Below are positions 1 through 11,104 of a stretch of DNA of 64,000 nt, piece after piece; position 1 is the stretch's first letter; every line of letters starts with the position of its first letter. The DNA is taken from contig VSDK01027711.1 in assembly GCA_009767595.1 (NCBI GenBank), positions 69,899-133,898 on the forward strand, read 5' to 3'. A program made the position numbers and the translations under genes. The DNA is from Symbiodinium kawagutii (lineage: Eukaryota; Sar; Dinophyceae; Suessiales; Symbiodiniaceae). A model generated the notes under the pieces. The model made no database searches. It saw nothing but the letters and a program-made list of their open reading frames with translations, and was not told where the DNA came from.

Positions 1-625
1 TATCACCAGCCAATCTTCAGCATAGCAGCAATCTTCCCCCGCAGGTCGATACATCGTCAATGTGATGAATGAAAGGGTGCCCTGGCTGCAGCTGGTGCCC
101 GCACGGGCCCTTCGAGGTGGTCGTGGAGCTGTCATAGCCAAAGGTCACGAGTTGAGGATGTTGATGGTTGCTATCACGGTGATGAAGCATTAATGATGGT
201 CAGTGGTCTAGGGAAGCTGGTGGTCAATGGACATCAAGGTTCACGAGTCGTGAGCAAGTTCAGTTATTCTCTTGTCAGTGTCTTATTCAACTTTTGGTTT
301 TGCGTTTTTCAAAGTTGCCATCAGGAATGCTAGGAAAACCACCACAAGTGAAACAGCAGCTGCTTCTTTCATGTTTGTTTTGTGCAGTTTGTTTTATCAA
401 TGTCTTTTCATGGCTTATCATGGTTTATCCTCATTTTGCTTGTTTTATCATGGTATATCATGATTTATCCTGGCTTATCATGATTTATCCTGGCTTATCA
501 TGGTATATCATCGTTTATCCGGACTTCTCATGTTTTATCATCCAGGATCCTCCATTATCCGCCCTTGGCTTTGCCGTCCCTTCACACTTCCCTGGGTCCC
601 GGCCCCTTTTCCCAGCTTGCCCCAG
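1..625. other. Upstream DNA with a TTTATC/TTATCATGG tandem array
   Basis: No gene recognised. 412-545 is an imperfect tandem array of about 20 bp units of the form TTTATCCTGGCTTATCATGA. A GC-rich patch at 80-150 could be an exon, but I could not place it in any family. Confidence 0.5.
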
Positions 626-671
626 GTGAAATGGGCGTGCATCAACTGGGCAGGAACGGCGGTTTGGCCGG
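626..671 (+). CDS. GH5-like gene, exon 1 recognised
   Basis: AG|GTG acceptor at 624-625 and GT donor at 672. It encodes VKWACINWAGTAVWPG, the first beta strand of the GH5 barrel (compare VRLxCVNWYG). It ends in phase 1, which does not join directly to exon 2, so a small exon is likely missing between them. Upstream exons with the signal peptide are not seen. Confidence 0.65.
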
Positions 672-3600
672 GTACTTGTACCATCACATTTGGTTAAGAG
701 ATTTGTTAATGATTGTGGTTATGGTTATGGTTATGATACTGTTTGGTTGTGGTTATGGTTATGGTTAATGGTTATGGCTATGGTTATGACGGTTGAGTGA
801 ATTTGGTTACCATTTGGTTATGCTGATTGGTTATGACAATGATTGGTTAATCATTTGGTACGTCATATGGTTAAGATAGTATATAATGATGGTGCTCATT
901 TGGCTGTGGTTATGACGGTTGAGAGAATTTGGTTACTGTTTGGTTATGGTTATTGGTTCACAGATGGTTGATGGTTGAGAGCAACTTATAAGAGTGATTG
1001 ATGGTTAAGAATGATTGATAGTGGATTAGTGGTTCATGGGGTCCCTTTTTTCTGCAGCAAAAGTCATGCTTAAGAATGAGTGATATCTTCATAGTTGAGA
1101 ATGAGTGGTTGTGGTGATTGATTATGCTGTTAGCATTTTTTTAAAGATTGTGACTGGCAGTTCTTGATCATCGGATTGATCCTAATTGACCATTTGATGG
1201 ATCCGACAAATCCCCCATCTGATGATTTCCGTTTAACCCTTGGACTGACCATCAGTAAAAAAGCAGTAACCATAAACAAGCAGCAACCATCCTCAACCAA
1301 GATTCAACCGCTTGTTGAGCATAGGTAGCCACTATCAAGCATACTGACTTCCTAAAGCGACAGGCTGTTAGTTCTTCTTATGAGTTCTGGCAGCTTGCTG
1401 GGCCAGACTTGTGGCTGTTGGGCCAGTGATGCGGTGGGTGGTAGGGGTAAACGATGGTTCATAGCAGATAGATGATGGTGAGCGGTTAGTTCAAGCTAGC
1501 AATCATGCATTGTCAGAGGGGGGCAACAACCATGGGATACCATGAATGGTTGGTTCCTCTTGACACAGGACTCTAAATCACCTGCTAGTACAAAGTCATG
1601 TCCTGGAAACTGTTAGTGCTATTGATACTGCAGAAGTGCCAGTTCGATAGAACATGATAGAACCAATGATGGTGAAAAGGGTCATCACGGTTGAAACGAA
1701 GTATTTTTCTAAGTTTTTTGAATCACTAAGCATGATGAAGCATGCGCTGAAGGATGCAATGAAGGATGCATGGCATTGGATCAGCCAAGCGGAAGCGGTT
1801 TGAGAAGCTCCGTCCTTGGCGCTCCCAGGAGCCTATTCCTTGCCCGCGGTGGTCGGAGGCCTTGAAGTGCAGGAGCTGGGACGGCTGGTGGGTGCGGTTG
1901 GAGCCGGGCTGTCGGGTGCCACGGTCACCAAATGGTAGATTTCTGGGGTACCCAACCAGCTATGGGGGTACATCATGGCAATGTATTATGCTGTGGAGTG
2001 TGGTCCACTCAGATTTTTTGGATACCAAAGTTAGAGTTTTGACTTGGAGAATATCAGAAGCGTGTGCCTGCAGGACATGTTTTGGTGTGTAGTTGCTACA
2101 GTAAAAGACAGCACCGCCACTGTTGCCATCGATTCAACTATTTCTTGGAATTCCCATTCGGGCCACTTTAAACAGTGCTGCATTCGACCTAAGAGCCCTT
2201 TCTTTTGTAGGGTATCCCCTGTTGTGAATCCTTGATCCAAAATGTGTAACAACTGAAGATCGCCCCCGACCGTATGACCCTTGGATCTCACTCTCCACTG
2301 CATGGGAATGTTATGAACTCGATTGGAACCGTAATGTAATTGCAGATGTGCTTGCCATCGTTGCTGGTATATTTCCATCATGGCTCTTTGTTCGGTTTCT
2401 TATTGCTCCTTGTTGATGCTCAACCAACAGCAATTGCCATGATTAACCACCTACCACTATCATTAGCCACCAATAATCACCATTAACCACCATTCACCAC
2501 TATCATTGGCCACCATTGACCAACCACTAAGCACCATGACCATGTCGCCTGGGTGCGGCCGAAACAGCTGGGGCAGAACCTGTCGAACTTGGCCGCGCGG
2601 GTCGCTAACCTGGGCTTCAACTGCGTTCGGCTTTGCTACAGCACTGCGCCTCGGTTGCCGCCAGAGGTGGATCCTCAAATGGTGGTTTCGGAATGGAATG
2701 GGGGACCCTAATGATGGTTGGTTTACTACGAAAAGAATGGTAGTTGATCCAAAATGGTTGGTTTATCTAGGGTTAACAATGGTTAACAATTTAGAATGGC
2801 TATGAACAAGGGGATAAGGAACCAAAAATAGGGATATACCATACCAACCATGATGGCTGGTTTACTGCTATACATGATTAACATTGGATGATTTGGAGGG
2901 TCCCACTTTTTGAGAAACCACCAAATGCATGAACATATTTTTTGGGGATACAGAAACACATGCTGGTTCTTGGGTGGCTTCATCATAGCTACTTCCAATG
3001 ATATACTTTTGGTTACTCCAGGCCACTAGAAAGTTCAGTTCAGTGTGCCTCAAGGACGCTGGCATGAGGTTCCGGAGAGCACGTTGGTGGTGCATGTACA
3101 CACAGACGTACCGATTTCGAGCTCATATTTGGAACCTATGATTTCTAGACCTTGTTTCCATATTTATCGTAAATAGTAAACTCACGGTTGAGAAATTGAA
3201 CAAAGAACAAATATTGATTTTAAACATTTTAACCGTGTAATCTAGTATCATCCATGATTCTTTAGCAGATACTTGATTTCGATCTTCAAATCCGTGGACT
3301 AAATCCTCTGATTTTCAATAACCAAATCCCAGCGCTGAGGAGAACCATCTGTTGAACCCCTTGGTCAAGGCGAGGGTAGCTGCACGGTAGCGGTCATGGC
3401 ATAGGTCCGGATCCTCCTGGGTCAGTTGGGAAGCCTATGACATGGTGAATCATGGGCTACCACGTATCAATGTGCTAAAATAGGATAGCGATGATATGGT
3501 TTATCGTTGATTCCGATCACCATATTGGTATATCAATGATCACTTATCAATGTAGTGAGCAAAATACGGGTATGTGCCGAAGTAGAGTAACCAATCACCC

Positions 3601-6600
3601 AGCAAAAATTGATCATTTTTAGTAGGAAAGCGATTGTTTGGTGGGTACGACTATTTTGGCATATACCCATATAGTAGTAATGATCATAATGAGAATAACG
3701 TAGTGATCAATTGTAGTAGTCTTGATGATAATAACTATTAGTAGCTAAGAATGAGGAATCACTATGATCATGACATAGCGATCAGCGGTACTGATCATAG
3801 GGAGAATGTTAACAATATCATGATGATGAGTACTACTAATCATAATGATAAGAAGGAATCACTGAGTCATTAGGAACCTTTTCAGAATGTTTCACCATTA
3901 TCAAGCCATCGTCACTAGGTCATTAGGAACCCTAATGTGAATCATTAATGATTTTAATTGTAATTATTTGAATGAATACTGATTACAGATTGGTTATCTG
4001 GATTAGAGTCTGATTCCAATTGATGAATGTGATTGTCACATGGTAAAGTTGTAAGATTGTCAGGTGGAAAGTAGCATACTCAAGCTGAGTCAATGCTTGC
4101 AACCAGCTGGGATGTCGATCATGGGAGTCTGATCTAGCTGAAGCCACAACCGGACTGGTGGATGCAACGGAAGAACCCCAGGCTGCAGGTGTTGATGTTT
4201 TCAATAATTTAAAGTAACTAGTTGTTCTACCACCGCTGTTGCTGCCACTACAACTGCTACTGCTGCTATTGCTGCTGCTACTACTACCACTAACCAGCAC
4301 TACTGCTGCCATGATCAGTACTGCTACTAGCCACTGCTGCCGCCACGACAGGATGAGGATCTGGCAGCAAATCCTCACCTGAAGGGCAAGCGCTTCATGG
4401 AAATCTTCGAGCTCACTGTGCAGGTAAGACCCGGACAGCGAGCTCAAGGGTGAAGGGGTGCGAAGTGGTGATGATTGATGTCAGTGATGATGTAGGCGAC
4501 TATGGTGACTATGGTTGGTATGGGTGTTCTGAAAATGGGGGAAACCAAACAGGGATGATTGCTTACCATAAATTGTGAATATTATATAGATGGTTTGGCA
4601 GATCCCCTATTTTGAGAAACCATCTATTGGTGATGGTTGGTGGTGGTGCTGATGCCATTAAAACACGGATGATTGTTTGGTGACTTGATTTGTATCCACT
4701 TAATCTCTCATTGATGCCTGAAAGATTGTCCATTAGCATAGGGATGAGATGACCTCATAGGGGACAAACTAGTGATGGAAATGCTGAACTCAAAGCAAGG
4801 GATTTCCATGGGTAGTAACCCAACAATGGTTTCAGTCTGTTCCAGCTGGCTATATCTGCATAAAAGACTTTCATTGCTTGGTTCTGATAAAGATGGCCCA
4901 CATTTTCCAACTGTATCATTGCAATTCCCAACTGCAATGTCCTTCGCAGAGGAAGAGCGAACCCTTTCAATTTCAGGGTTGTCCGTTGAGTTCTCACCCC
5001 AGAAGCAGTCGGAAGATGTCACCATCCTAGGGTCCATCTCATGTGTGGCCCCCTATGTATTACCATTTTTTGATCTTGTAAATCAAATGATATCCACAAG
5101 AAGAAATCAAAATATAGCTGAATAGCCATGGAACCATACCTGAAACCATATGAAACCGACCGAAATATCAGTTGAACTGCCATGATGTAGCCATTGATGC
5201 TGGTTCATGCTCAAGCACCTGGGCTGGTAATCCGCGGCTGGTCATCCGCTGCGGGTCACTCTCTAGGCTTTGACGCAGGAGGGCATCATGGTGCGGTGCT
5301 GAGGGGGGGAAGCCGCTCTGGTGAGTCGTTGGTTTGGAACGAAAGCTGATGATGGTTGGTGGTTTCTCAAGCCCTAGGCCTCAAAATGGATGGTTTCTGA
5401 CTAGAAATGAGAATTGTTGGATGATTTAAGGGTCCCCAAACTGGCTTGAGAAACCACCGGTTGACAACCTCTGAGCTTCATCAGCCAGTCTGTGCTCTCC
5501 CAGTGCCTGGCTCGTCCACCACCCCCCCACTGTTTGACCCCTTGTGAAGTCTCAACAGTCGCAACGCATCCAAGTTGGACACCACCAGGTGATCATCAAC
5601 AACCACATCTCGAGATCTGGCGGGGCGGCTCAGGGCCCTGAAAGGTGCTGTTGATTTCGAGGTGGCTGATGGGTGACACCTCGCTTTCCTATGGGTGACC
5701 CATGAGAAGGTACCATGAGAACCTGAGGACCTTGGATCTGTTTAGGATTGAGCTGCGGTTCTGGTGGCCTTAAATATGATGAGGCAAGGACTACAGCAGC
5801 TCAGCAACTTCCACCGCAGGTAGAACCCCTAAAAGCGGCTTAGGTCACTCAACTCCTTGTTTCGCAGGAACCCATGGTCCTATGACAGGAACTTGAAAAC
5901 CTGCATGATGATTTCCATCATCGAAGATATCGCTGTAGGATTTCGTTGTCAGGCTTGGAACTTCTGAGGTTCTTCAACCATTGGCTCTGAACCGCAACAA
6001 GATACCCGCCGGTCAAACAAGCAAGATTCCTACAGAATGTACTCTGGAGAAGCACCATTCTTGTTTTTTCCCACAATGCCAGTTGGCTGCCAGCTTCTTT
6101 TTGGGTGCCAGTGCTTCATGGGTTAAAGTTGAGGTTGTCGTGCAAATATTCTCAGTGGCGCATTTCCCAAGCGTAGGTGGTCTAGAACGGGCATTATTCG
6201 ACATTGATAATAGGATGAACCGCCCGATGCAACTCTGTACAGAGATAGTAATCCTATTATCATGGAACCATCAGCTTATTAAATATCATATCTGTAAATG
6301 AACAGCCGTATTTTCCACTTGCAGCTTGACCGACACAACCCTGTCCTGCAGCAGCGACACAACCCCCCTGCCCTTGTTTAACAGTTGCAGAACCACCCGA
6401 ACTCAGCTCCACTGTGCTGAGGATGGTGTTGCAACGTGCTGCAAGACGAAGGTTTCTGGTACACCGATCGTTTCCCAGAGGTCTGGGCATCGCCTGGGTT
6501 GGCCACTCTGACCACTGGTGGCTTTGATGGGAACATTTTGGAACATATGGAAGGCCTTGCTATGAGTCATTCACTCCTTCGTATTGAAGCTTTGTTCAGC

Positions 6601-9600
6601 AGTGGAATGATATGATCATTCTGTATTGCAAGCGGGTGAAACAGGGGATTCAACGCTGCAAGATCACGCGTCAGCATTGTATCGACAAATTGCATGGTTG
6701 TTTGTGGCTTGGCAAGGGTTTTGACCCACAGCCATGTCGGACAAACATTGATTGTGTTTGCCCGTATCATTTTCTACCTTGCAAAGTTGATGCCTGACAT
6801 CGTCATTGCTCTTGCATTATGGAGTCAATCTTGGTTTCTAGCAGCAATAACAACGAATAATTTTTGTTGATATGGTTGACCAATATCAATTGCTAATTGC
6901 TAGAAACCAATCTTAGTTGCTAGAAACCATGATGTTAACCACTCCTGAGGTAGTACACCTACCCATCTAAATGGCTAGAAACAATCACTGTATGTACTCA
7001 GCGTCAGTTGGTACGCCTCACCGTACAACTACCCATCTTTGGGATGGACCCATTTGGGGCCAAAGCCTCCAGGACAAGTGGTTGGATAGTCTGCTGGACA
7101 TGACCCGGCGCTTCAGGTGGGGGTGCCTGCAACGGATGGGTATGGATCAGTGAGTGTCAATTCGAACAATGGCTTGAAGACAGTGGATCATCGGTTTTGT
7201 TGACGGGAAATTCTGCAGAAAAACCCATTGGTGGTCAAAACAACGGTTTCCTGTAAGTTTTCCCATCAACCAAACCAATGAATGTATGTGCCAATGATTG
7301 TGTCTTTGTAGTTGTGGATCAACAGATGGACGGTGGGTTGGCAATTAATGAGAAATCCTCACTTACCCAAACATGCTACATAGCTATGGATTGAAAGGGT
7401 TTATACTTTGTTGATAATGGTTGACAACGGCCGAGATGTCAAGGAACTATGATTAACCGATCATTTATGACGGCCAAGAATGTTATCCATCAATATTCAT
7501 CATCTTCAACCATCAACCAACGCTGATTTTCGCAACTCGTACAAGTCATAGTCAGCCACGATAAACCAGTTAGACTCACGCTTCGAAATCGCCAGCAGCG
7601 AAGATCATCAACACAAGGGTCAGACATCCGGTGGTTACACAGCTCCGCAGCTGAGGAACAACAGCTTGGTGGTTGCCATTGACCTTCGAAATGAGCCTCA
7701 CGACATTCCAGGAGCTGTGGTGGATGCATGTCTGATTCAGCCAGATATACGGCTTGGGGAATGGACATTGCTTGAGTTTGTGATTTGGTTTTGGGTCAAA
7801 TCCCTGGTCCCTGGTGTCCTGGTGGCGCTGGTGAAGTCTGAGTCTGTCGGGATGTGAACTTCCCTTCTTCGAGATGCTTGGCCATGTCCCAGCCATTTGA
7901 TGCTTGTGACCCACATTTTTGGAGGGTTGACTATGGCCCAGCTTGGCGATGCAACCCATGCTATCCAGGACGTTACATGACCTGGGGAGATGGCAATCCA
8001 GCCACCGACTGGGCCTATGCTGCAGAAAAAGCAGGTCAGTTCCCTAGGGCTGTGCCGGAACCGTGTGGGGAACAGTGCTTGGCTACGGCCACGGGAAGAT
8101 CTGGCTATGGGTCAATATGAACTAACCAACTAATGGGGGATTTCCACCAACAATTTCATAAGGAAAACAATGGCGAATGATCGGGGAATCAGGGGTACAG
8201 GGTTTTGACCCACACCCATCTAGCAGTGGAATGTCGGGGTTGCAGGCTCCGGTGATTGTCGGCCTCGTGAAATACAGAGACCAGTGGTTCCTTCTTTTGC
8301 AATTGTATATGCTAATGGCCCAAACGTGCAAGATCGGTACTGGTTAAAACTACGGATTCATACATTCTATTAGGCCAAACAGTTATAATCCATTTACTAG
8401 CACCAGGTGGATGAACTGGGGTTCCGATCGCTACCACTACAAATTGTGAATTGGGATCATGCCACAACTTGCTGATGTTGATTTGTTCATGATTGACATC
8501 CTGACTATTCACACGGAACTACCCGCAGAAATAGATAGGTAGCATGGCAGTTCATATCGTTGTTCAATCGTTGATTTTATAAATCCATCATGGAAGAAAG
8601 TTTGGTGGTCAATGCAGCTCAAGGGAAGCTTGCTATAGCATGTGCTAGCCACCATACCATGCCTAAGCGAAGATGTTTCACTACCCGCGGAAACCACCAG
8701 GAAGGCCTGCGGTATTTTTTGACGCCCACAACATGACAGCATGGTCATGTCACCATTTCGGAGTCCCTGCTCCGTGTTGGTTTCTTGATCTGCGGATAAT
8801 TGCGAAGAGGCTAAGAGTGGCTACTTGAAATGGTTGATAAATAGTTGATCAACTGTTGATCATGTTCAATGATAGTCAATCATCAGTTGATCAATAGTTT
8901 GTCAGGTTCACATGTTGTTAATAATCAGTTGGTTAAGACTTCATCACGTTCAATTAGATTAATTCTAATCAGTAGCGGAAACTGCTGGGTGCTGGTGATG
9001 ACCGGCGACGATAAGCAACACGTTAGCCCTGGCGAATGCAACGAGGCAATGCCATCTTGGACGTGAATCCCAATCTCCTCATAGCCACTTGGATGCAGCG
9101 ACGCCGATCTGAACGCCAGGAACGAACAGGGAGACGCCCAAAGATATGCAACGGTAGATCGACAATTAATAAACCACCCCCAAATACCCCCATTTTTGGC
9201 TATGAATAGCTGTTTGGTCATTTGGGTGATCTTCACAAGGGGTACAGGGTATTGACCCACAGCCATATGTATATGCACGCATCCACAACCACATCGATTG
9301 CCATATGTATACCCAAGCCACCCAGCCAGGGGGTCCAGCTGTTCAAGGGCACCTTGGGAGCTCGGATGCCTTGACGCCATTCGAAGCAGCGTTGATGGAC
9401 CACCAATGGGAGGTTCCAAGCGGTTGGAGAGCTTGGTGAAGCATGGGTAGGAGTTGAGATTGGAAGTTGTGATTGGTTATATAATGGTTGTTAGCGGTTG
9501 TTGGTGGTTTGCGGTTGATATTGTTGGTGAGCACTGGTTCATAGTAGGGTTCATGTTGGAGCTGGTCATGGGGTGCTCACCCCGATCTGTCCAGAAGGCC

Positions 9601-10153
9601 GGGGGCGCGGCTCGCCAAGGTGGTGAGCGCCTTGTGCTTCTGCATGGATTTGAGACCGGTGAAGAAACATCCGCGCCTCAGCGAGATCTCATCCGGCAGC
9701 CGCGGTGAAGCTGTTGCAGTGCTGCGAAAGGCGTTGTGGAAATGCGGCGGGGATGATAGCCATAACTCAGCGTTCTTAGTTTGGTTCCTTAACGTTATGA
9801 GATGAACTTCATGTTGGAGTGGCTCATTAGCTCTTTGAGATGAGTTCGACATCGCAGACTCTTGAAGTCCATGATGTGACTTTGCGGTTTGCAAAAATTG
9901 CAACGCTTGTCCTCAACGATCATGTATAGCGGTTGACCATCAAGACTGAGCCTGTATTTGCTCAAGTGTCACAGTTGTCTTCCGCGATGGATCGTTACCA
10001 ACCTTCGCCACGTTCGCAGCACATTGTCCCACCATGAGCTTCGCCCAGCGGCACCGAGGATCAAGTTCAAACTTCCGGGGCGGCTGGTTTACGAGACTCA
10101 CAACTACATCGAGTGCCTCGGCGAAGCGGTGGATCATGGCCAGCTGGGGCAAG
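626..10153 (+). CDS. Glycoside hydrolase family 5 (cellulase-like) gene, spliced, 13 exons recognised
   Basis: GH5 enzymes hydrolyse beta-1,4-glucans; dinoflagellates have cellulosic thecae, so wall turnover or feeding is a reasonable role (inference). Joined exons give the family's landmarks in order: CVNWYG-like strand (CINWAG), NLGFNCVRLCYS, AANPHLKG, GIMVIINNH, GWCC, DEGFWYTDRFPE, VVAIDLRNEPHD with the acid/base Glu in NEP, MTWGDGNPATDWAYAAEKAG, NAILDVNPNLLI, DLRPVKK and GRLVYETHNY with the conserved His/Tyr. Reading phases agree across junctions from exon 3 to exon 11. Nearly every acceptor is AG|G; donors are mostly GT, with GC after exons 3, 6 and 11 and GA after exon 9. The catalytic nucleophile exon (a GEFG-like motif), start codon and signal peptide were not found. 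The link between exons 1 and 2 is not phase-consistent, so one exon is probably missing there. The family call is strong; exact ends of exons 1, 2, 12 and 13 are uncertain. Confidence 0.8.
710..1000. repeat. TTATGG-rich simple repeat in a GH5-gene intron
   Basis: GGTTATGGTTATGG hexamer-like runs interleaved with TTTGGTTA motifs. Nothing else is seen in the rest of 672-2531 except a GC-rich patch at 1790-1935 that has no acceptable exon boundaries. Confidence 0.6.
2532..2684 (+). CDS. GH5-like gene, exon 2 (LGFNCVRLCYS)
   Basis: Encodes DHVAWVRPKQLGQN, then AARVANLGFNCVRLCYS, the second barrel strand with the conserved Asn/Arg. The acceptor may be AAG|CAC at 2531. Three GT donors keep phase 0 (after 2666, 2681 or 2684), so the 3' end is uncertain by 18 nt. 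GC-rich codon use contrasts with the surrounding ATGGTT/CCATCA repeats. Confidence 0.75.
2880..2922. mobile_element. MITE family B, right-half fragment
   Basis: ATTGGATGATTTGGAGGGTC followed by CCACTTTTTGAGAAACCACC is the family B right half. Similar fragments lie near 4590-4622, 15640-15660 and 27175-27220. Confidence 0.55.
3340..3369 (+). CDS. GH5-like gene, exon 3 (30-nt microexon)
   Basis: AG|GAG acceptor and a GC donor (AAG|GCGAGG). Ten codons, ENHLLNPLVK, matching the NPxV loop before the AANP motif. Phase 0 at both ends. Confidence 0.65.
4352..4423 (+). CDS. GH5-like gene, exon 4 (AANPHLKG)
   Basis: AG|GAT acceptor and a consensus donor CAG|GTAAGA. Twenty-four codons, beginning DEDLAANPHLKGKR, phase 0 at both ends. 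It corresponds to the helix before the third barrel strand. Confidence 0.8.
5267..5290 (+). CDS. GH5-like gene, exon 5 (24-nt microexon)
   Basis: Eight codons, ALTQEGIM, flanked by CTCTAG|G and ATG|GTGCGG, phase 0 at both ends. Exons 4-6 join to TVQALTQEGIMVIINNH, a standard GH5 strand with the conserved NNH. Confidence 0.8.
5358..5458. mobile_element. MITE family B, copy 1
   Basis: Inverted ends GGTGGTTTCTCAAG / CTTGAGAAACCACC, 101 bp, 4-bp duplication GGTT on both sides. In the intron between GH5 exons 5 and 6. Confidence 0.85.
5589..5619 (+). CDS. GH5-like gene, exon 6 (VIINNHISRS)
   Basis: AG|GTG acceptor; donor CTG|GCGGGG is a GC type. Ten codons plus one base; the split Gly codon is completed by exon 7 to give SGWCC. 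It carries the conserved Asn-His of GH5. Confidence 0.8.
6422..6480 (+). CDS. GH5-like gene, exon 7 (GWCC..DEGFWYTDRFPE)
   Basis: AG|GA acceptor and GAG|GTCTGG donor; two bases plus 19 codons. The WCCN segment and the FWYT motif are typical of GH5 cellulases that use a Cys-Cys loop after the NNH strand. Confidence 0.85.
7073..7116 (+). CDS. GH5-like gene, exon 8 (DKWLDSLLDMTRRF)
   Basis: AG|GAC acceptor and CAG|GTGGGG donor; 14 codons plus two bases. It joins to exon 9 through a split AG|G arginine codon, giving MTRRFRNNSLVVAIDLRNEP. Confidence 0.85.
7656..7711 (+). CDS. GH5-like gene, exon 9 (DLRNEP, acid/base Glu); GA donor
   Basis: AG|GAA acceptor. It encodes LVVAIDLRNEPHDIP, containing the GH5 acid/base glutamate in NEP. 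Phase with exon 10 requires the exon to end at CCAG with a GAGCTG donor, a GA 5' splice site of the noncanonical kind known in Symbiodinium. Confidence 0.85.
7969..8034 (+). CDS. GH5-like gene, exon 10 (WGDGNPATDW)
   Basis: AG|GAC acceptor and GCAG|GTCAGT donor; two bases, 21 codons, one base. Encodes RYMTWGDGNPATDWAYAAEK, which in GH5 precedes the AGNAIL helix supplied by exon 11. Confidence 0.85.
8103..8217. mobile_element. MITE family A, copy 1
   Basis: Terminal inverted repeats GGCTATGGGTCAA / TTGACCCACACCC, 115 bp, 4-bp duplication ATCT at 8099-8102 and 8218-8221. In a GH5-gene intron. Confidence 0.85.
9046..9083 (+). CDS. GH5-like gene, exon 11 (NAILDVNPNLLI)
   Basis: AG|GCA acceptor; the donor needed for phase is ATA|GCCACT (GC type). 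Twelve codons, NAILDVNPNLLI, matching GNAVLxVNPxLLI of bacterial and protist GH5. Confidence 0.8.
9148..9264. mobile_element. MITE family A, copy 2 (left end degraded)
   Basis: Right end GGGGTACAGGGTATTGACCC then ACAGCC matches the family. The left end is diverged, but ATAT flanks both sides. Confidence 0.65.
9620..9704 (+). CDS. GH5-like gene, exon 12 (MDLRPVKK), 3' end uncertain
   Basis: AG|GTG acceptor continues directly from LLI to VVSALCFCMDLRPVKK, like the GLCYSxDLRP segment of GH5. The end is ambiguous: a GT donor after 9704 (phase 1) or earlier GA donors that would join an AG|G acceptor at 10056-10057. Confidence 0.65.
10049..10153 (+). CDS. GH5-like gene, exon 13 (LVYETHNYIE), ends uncertain
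   Basis: Contains IKFKLPGRLVYETHNYIE, the GH5 strand with conserved His and Tyr. The start may be 10049 (CAG|CGG) or 10057 (GAG|GATC). The last codons, from about 10135, resemble MITE family A termini (ATGGCCAGCTGGGGCAAG), so the true donor may be GCG|GTGGAT near 10127. Confidence 0.7.
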
Positions 10154-10631
10154 GTTTTGGCCAATAAAGGGGGTAGGTTTGGCCCACCCAACGTAGGGAA
10201 TATGGCGAGCTGGGTCAATGTGAACCGACCAGCTGATGGGTAGGGGAAGGTCACTAGCAGTTAACCAATGACAATTGGCAAGGTGGTCAATCAGGGTATG
10301 ATGGGAATCAAGAAAGCCCATACATTGTTGGTAGATCACCCACTGTTTATGGAGAAACACTTGCTACTTTATTTTGTTGGATCTACGATGAATTGATATG
10401 CGAATTGATGAACAGTTCTTGCTGATCCAATTGTGGTTCAATGTTTCTGCAATTGTTTCGGACATAAAAATTGAAAGTGTTGCTGAATTTGGAAGTGTTG
10501 CTGATTATCGAAGTTGGCACATGTTGCGGACACAAATCTTTGTGATGGCGCATTATTCCCCAGATAGCTGGAAGCTATAGGGGTTCTTACTTCCAAAAGA
10601 AAGGGTGCTTGTCGGCGAACTTTTTGGTGGA

Positions 10632-11104
10632 GGGTGCTGTCGGCAGGTGCTGTCGGTAGGTGCTGTGGGCGGGTGCTGTCGGCAGGTGCTGGTGGAAGGT
10701 GCTGTCGGCAGGTGCTGTCGGCAGGTGCTGTTGGCAGGTGCTGTCGGCACGTGCTGTTGGCAGGTGCTGTTGGCAGGTGCTGTCGGCAGGTGCTGTTGGC
10801 AGGTGCTGTTGGCAGGTGCTGGTGGCAGGTATTGTCGGCAGGTGCTGTCGGCAGGTGCTGTTGGCAGGTGCTGATGGCAGGTGCTGTTGGCAGGTGCTGG
10901 TGGGCAGGTGCTGTTGGCAGGTGCTGTCGGCAGGGGCTGGTGGCAGGTGCTGTGGGCAGGTGCTGTTTGGCGGGTGCTGTCAGCAGGTGCCGTCGGCAGG
11001 TGCTGTTGGCAGGTGCTGTTGGCAGGTGCTGTCGGCAGGTGCTGTTGGCAGGTGTTGTCGGCAGGTGCTGTCGGCAGGTGCTGTTGGCATGATGTTGGCA
11101 AGTG
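10632..11104. repeat. 13-bp minisatellite, left of the assembly gap
   Basis: About 36 imperfect copies of a 13-bp unit (GGTGCTGTCGGCA and TTGGCA variants). Because the unit avoids stop codons, long spurious ORFs cross it in several frames. The array runs into the N block, so its true length is unknown. Confidence 0.95.

Noticed and set aside
1766-1935. GC-rich open stretch reading VVGGLEVQELGRLVGAVGAG in one frame
   Set aside because: It resembles the GH5 segment already encoded by exon 2, but lacks an acceptor and runs into a stop; possibly chance.
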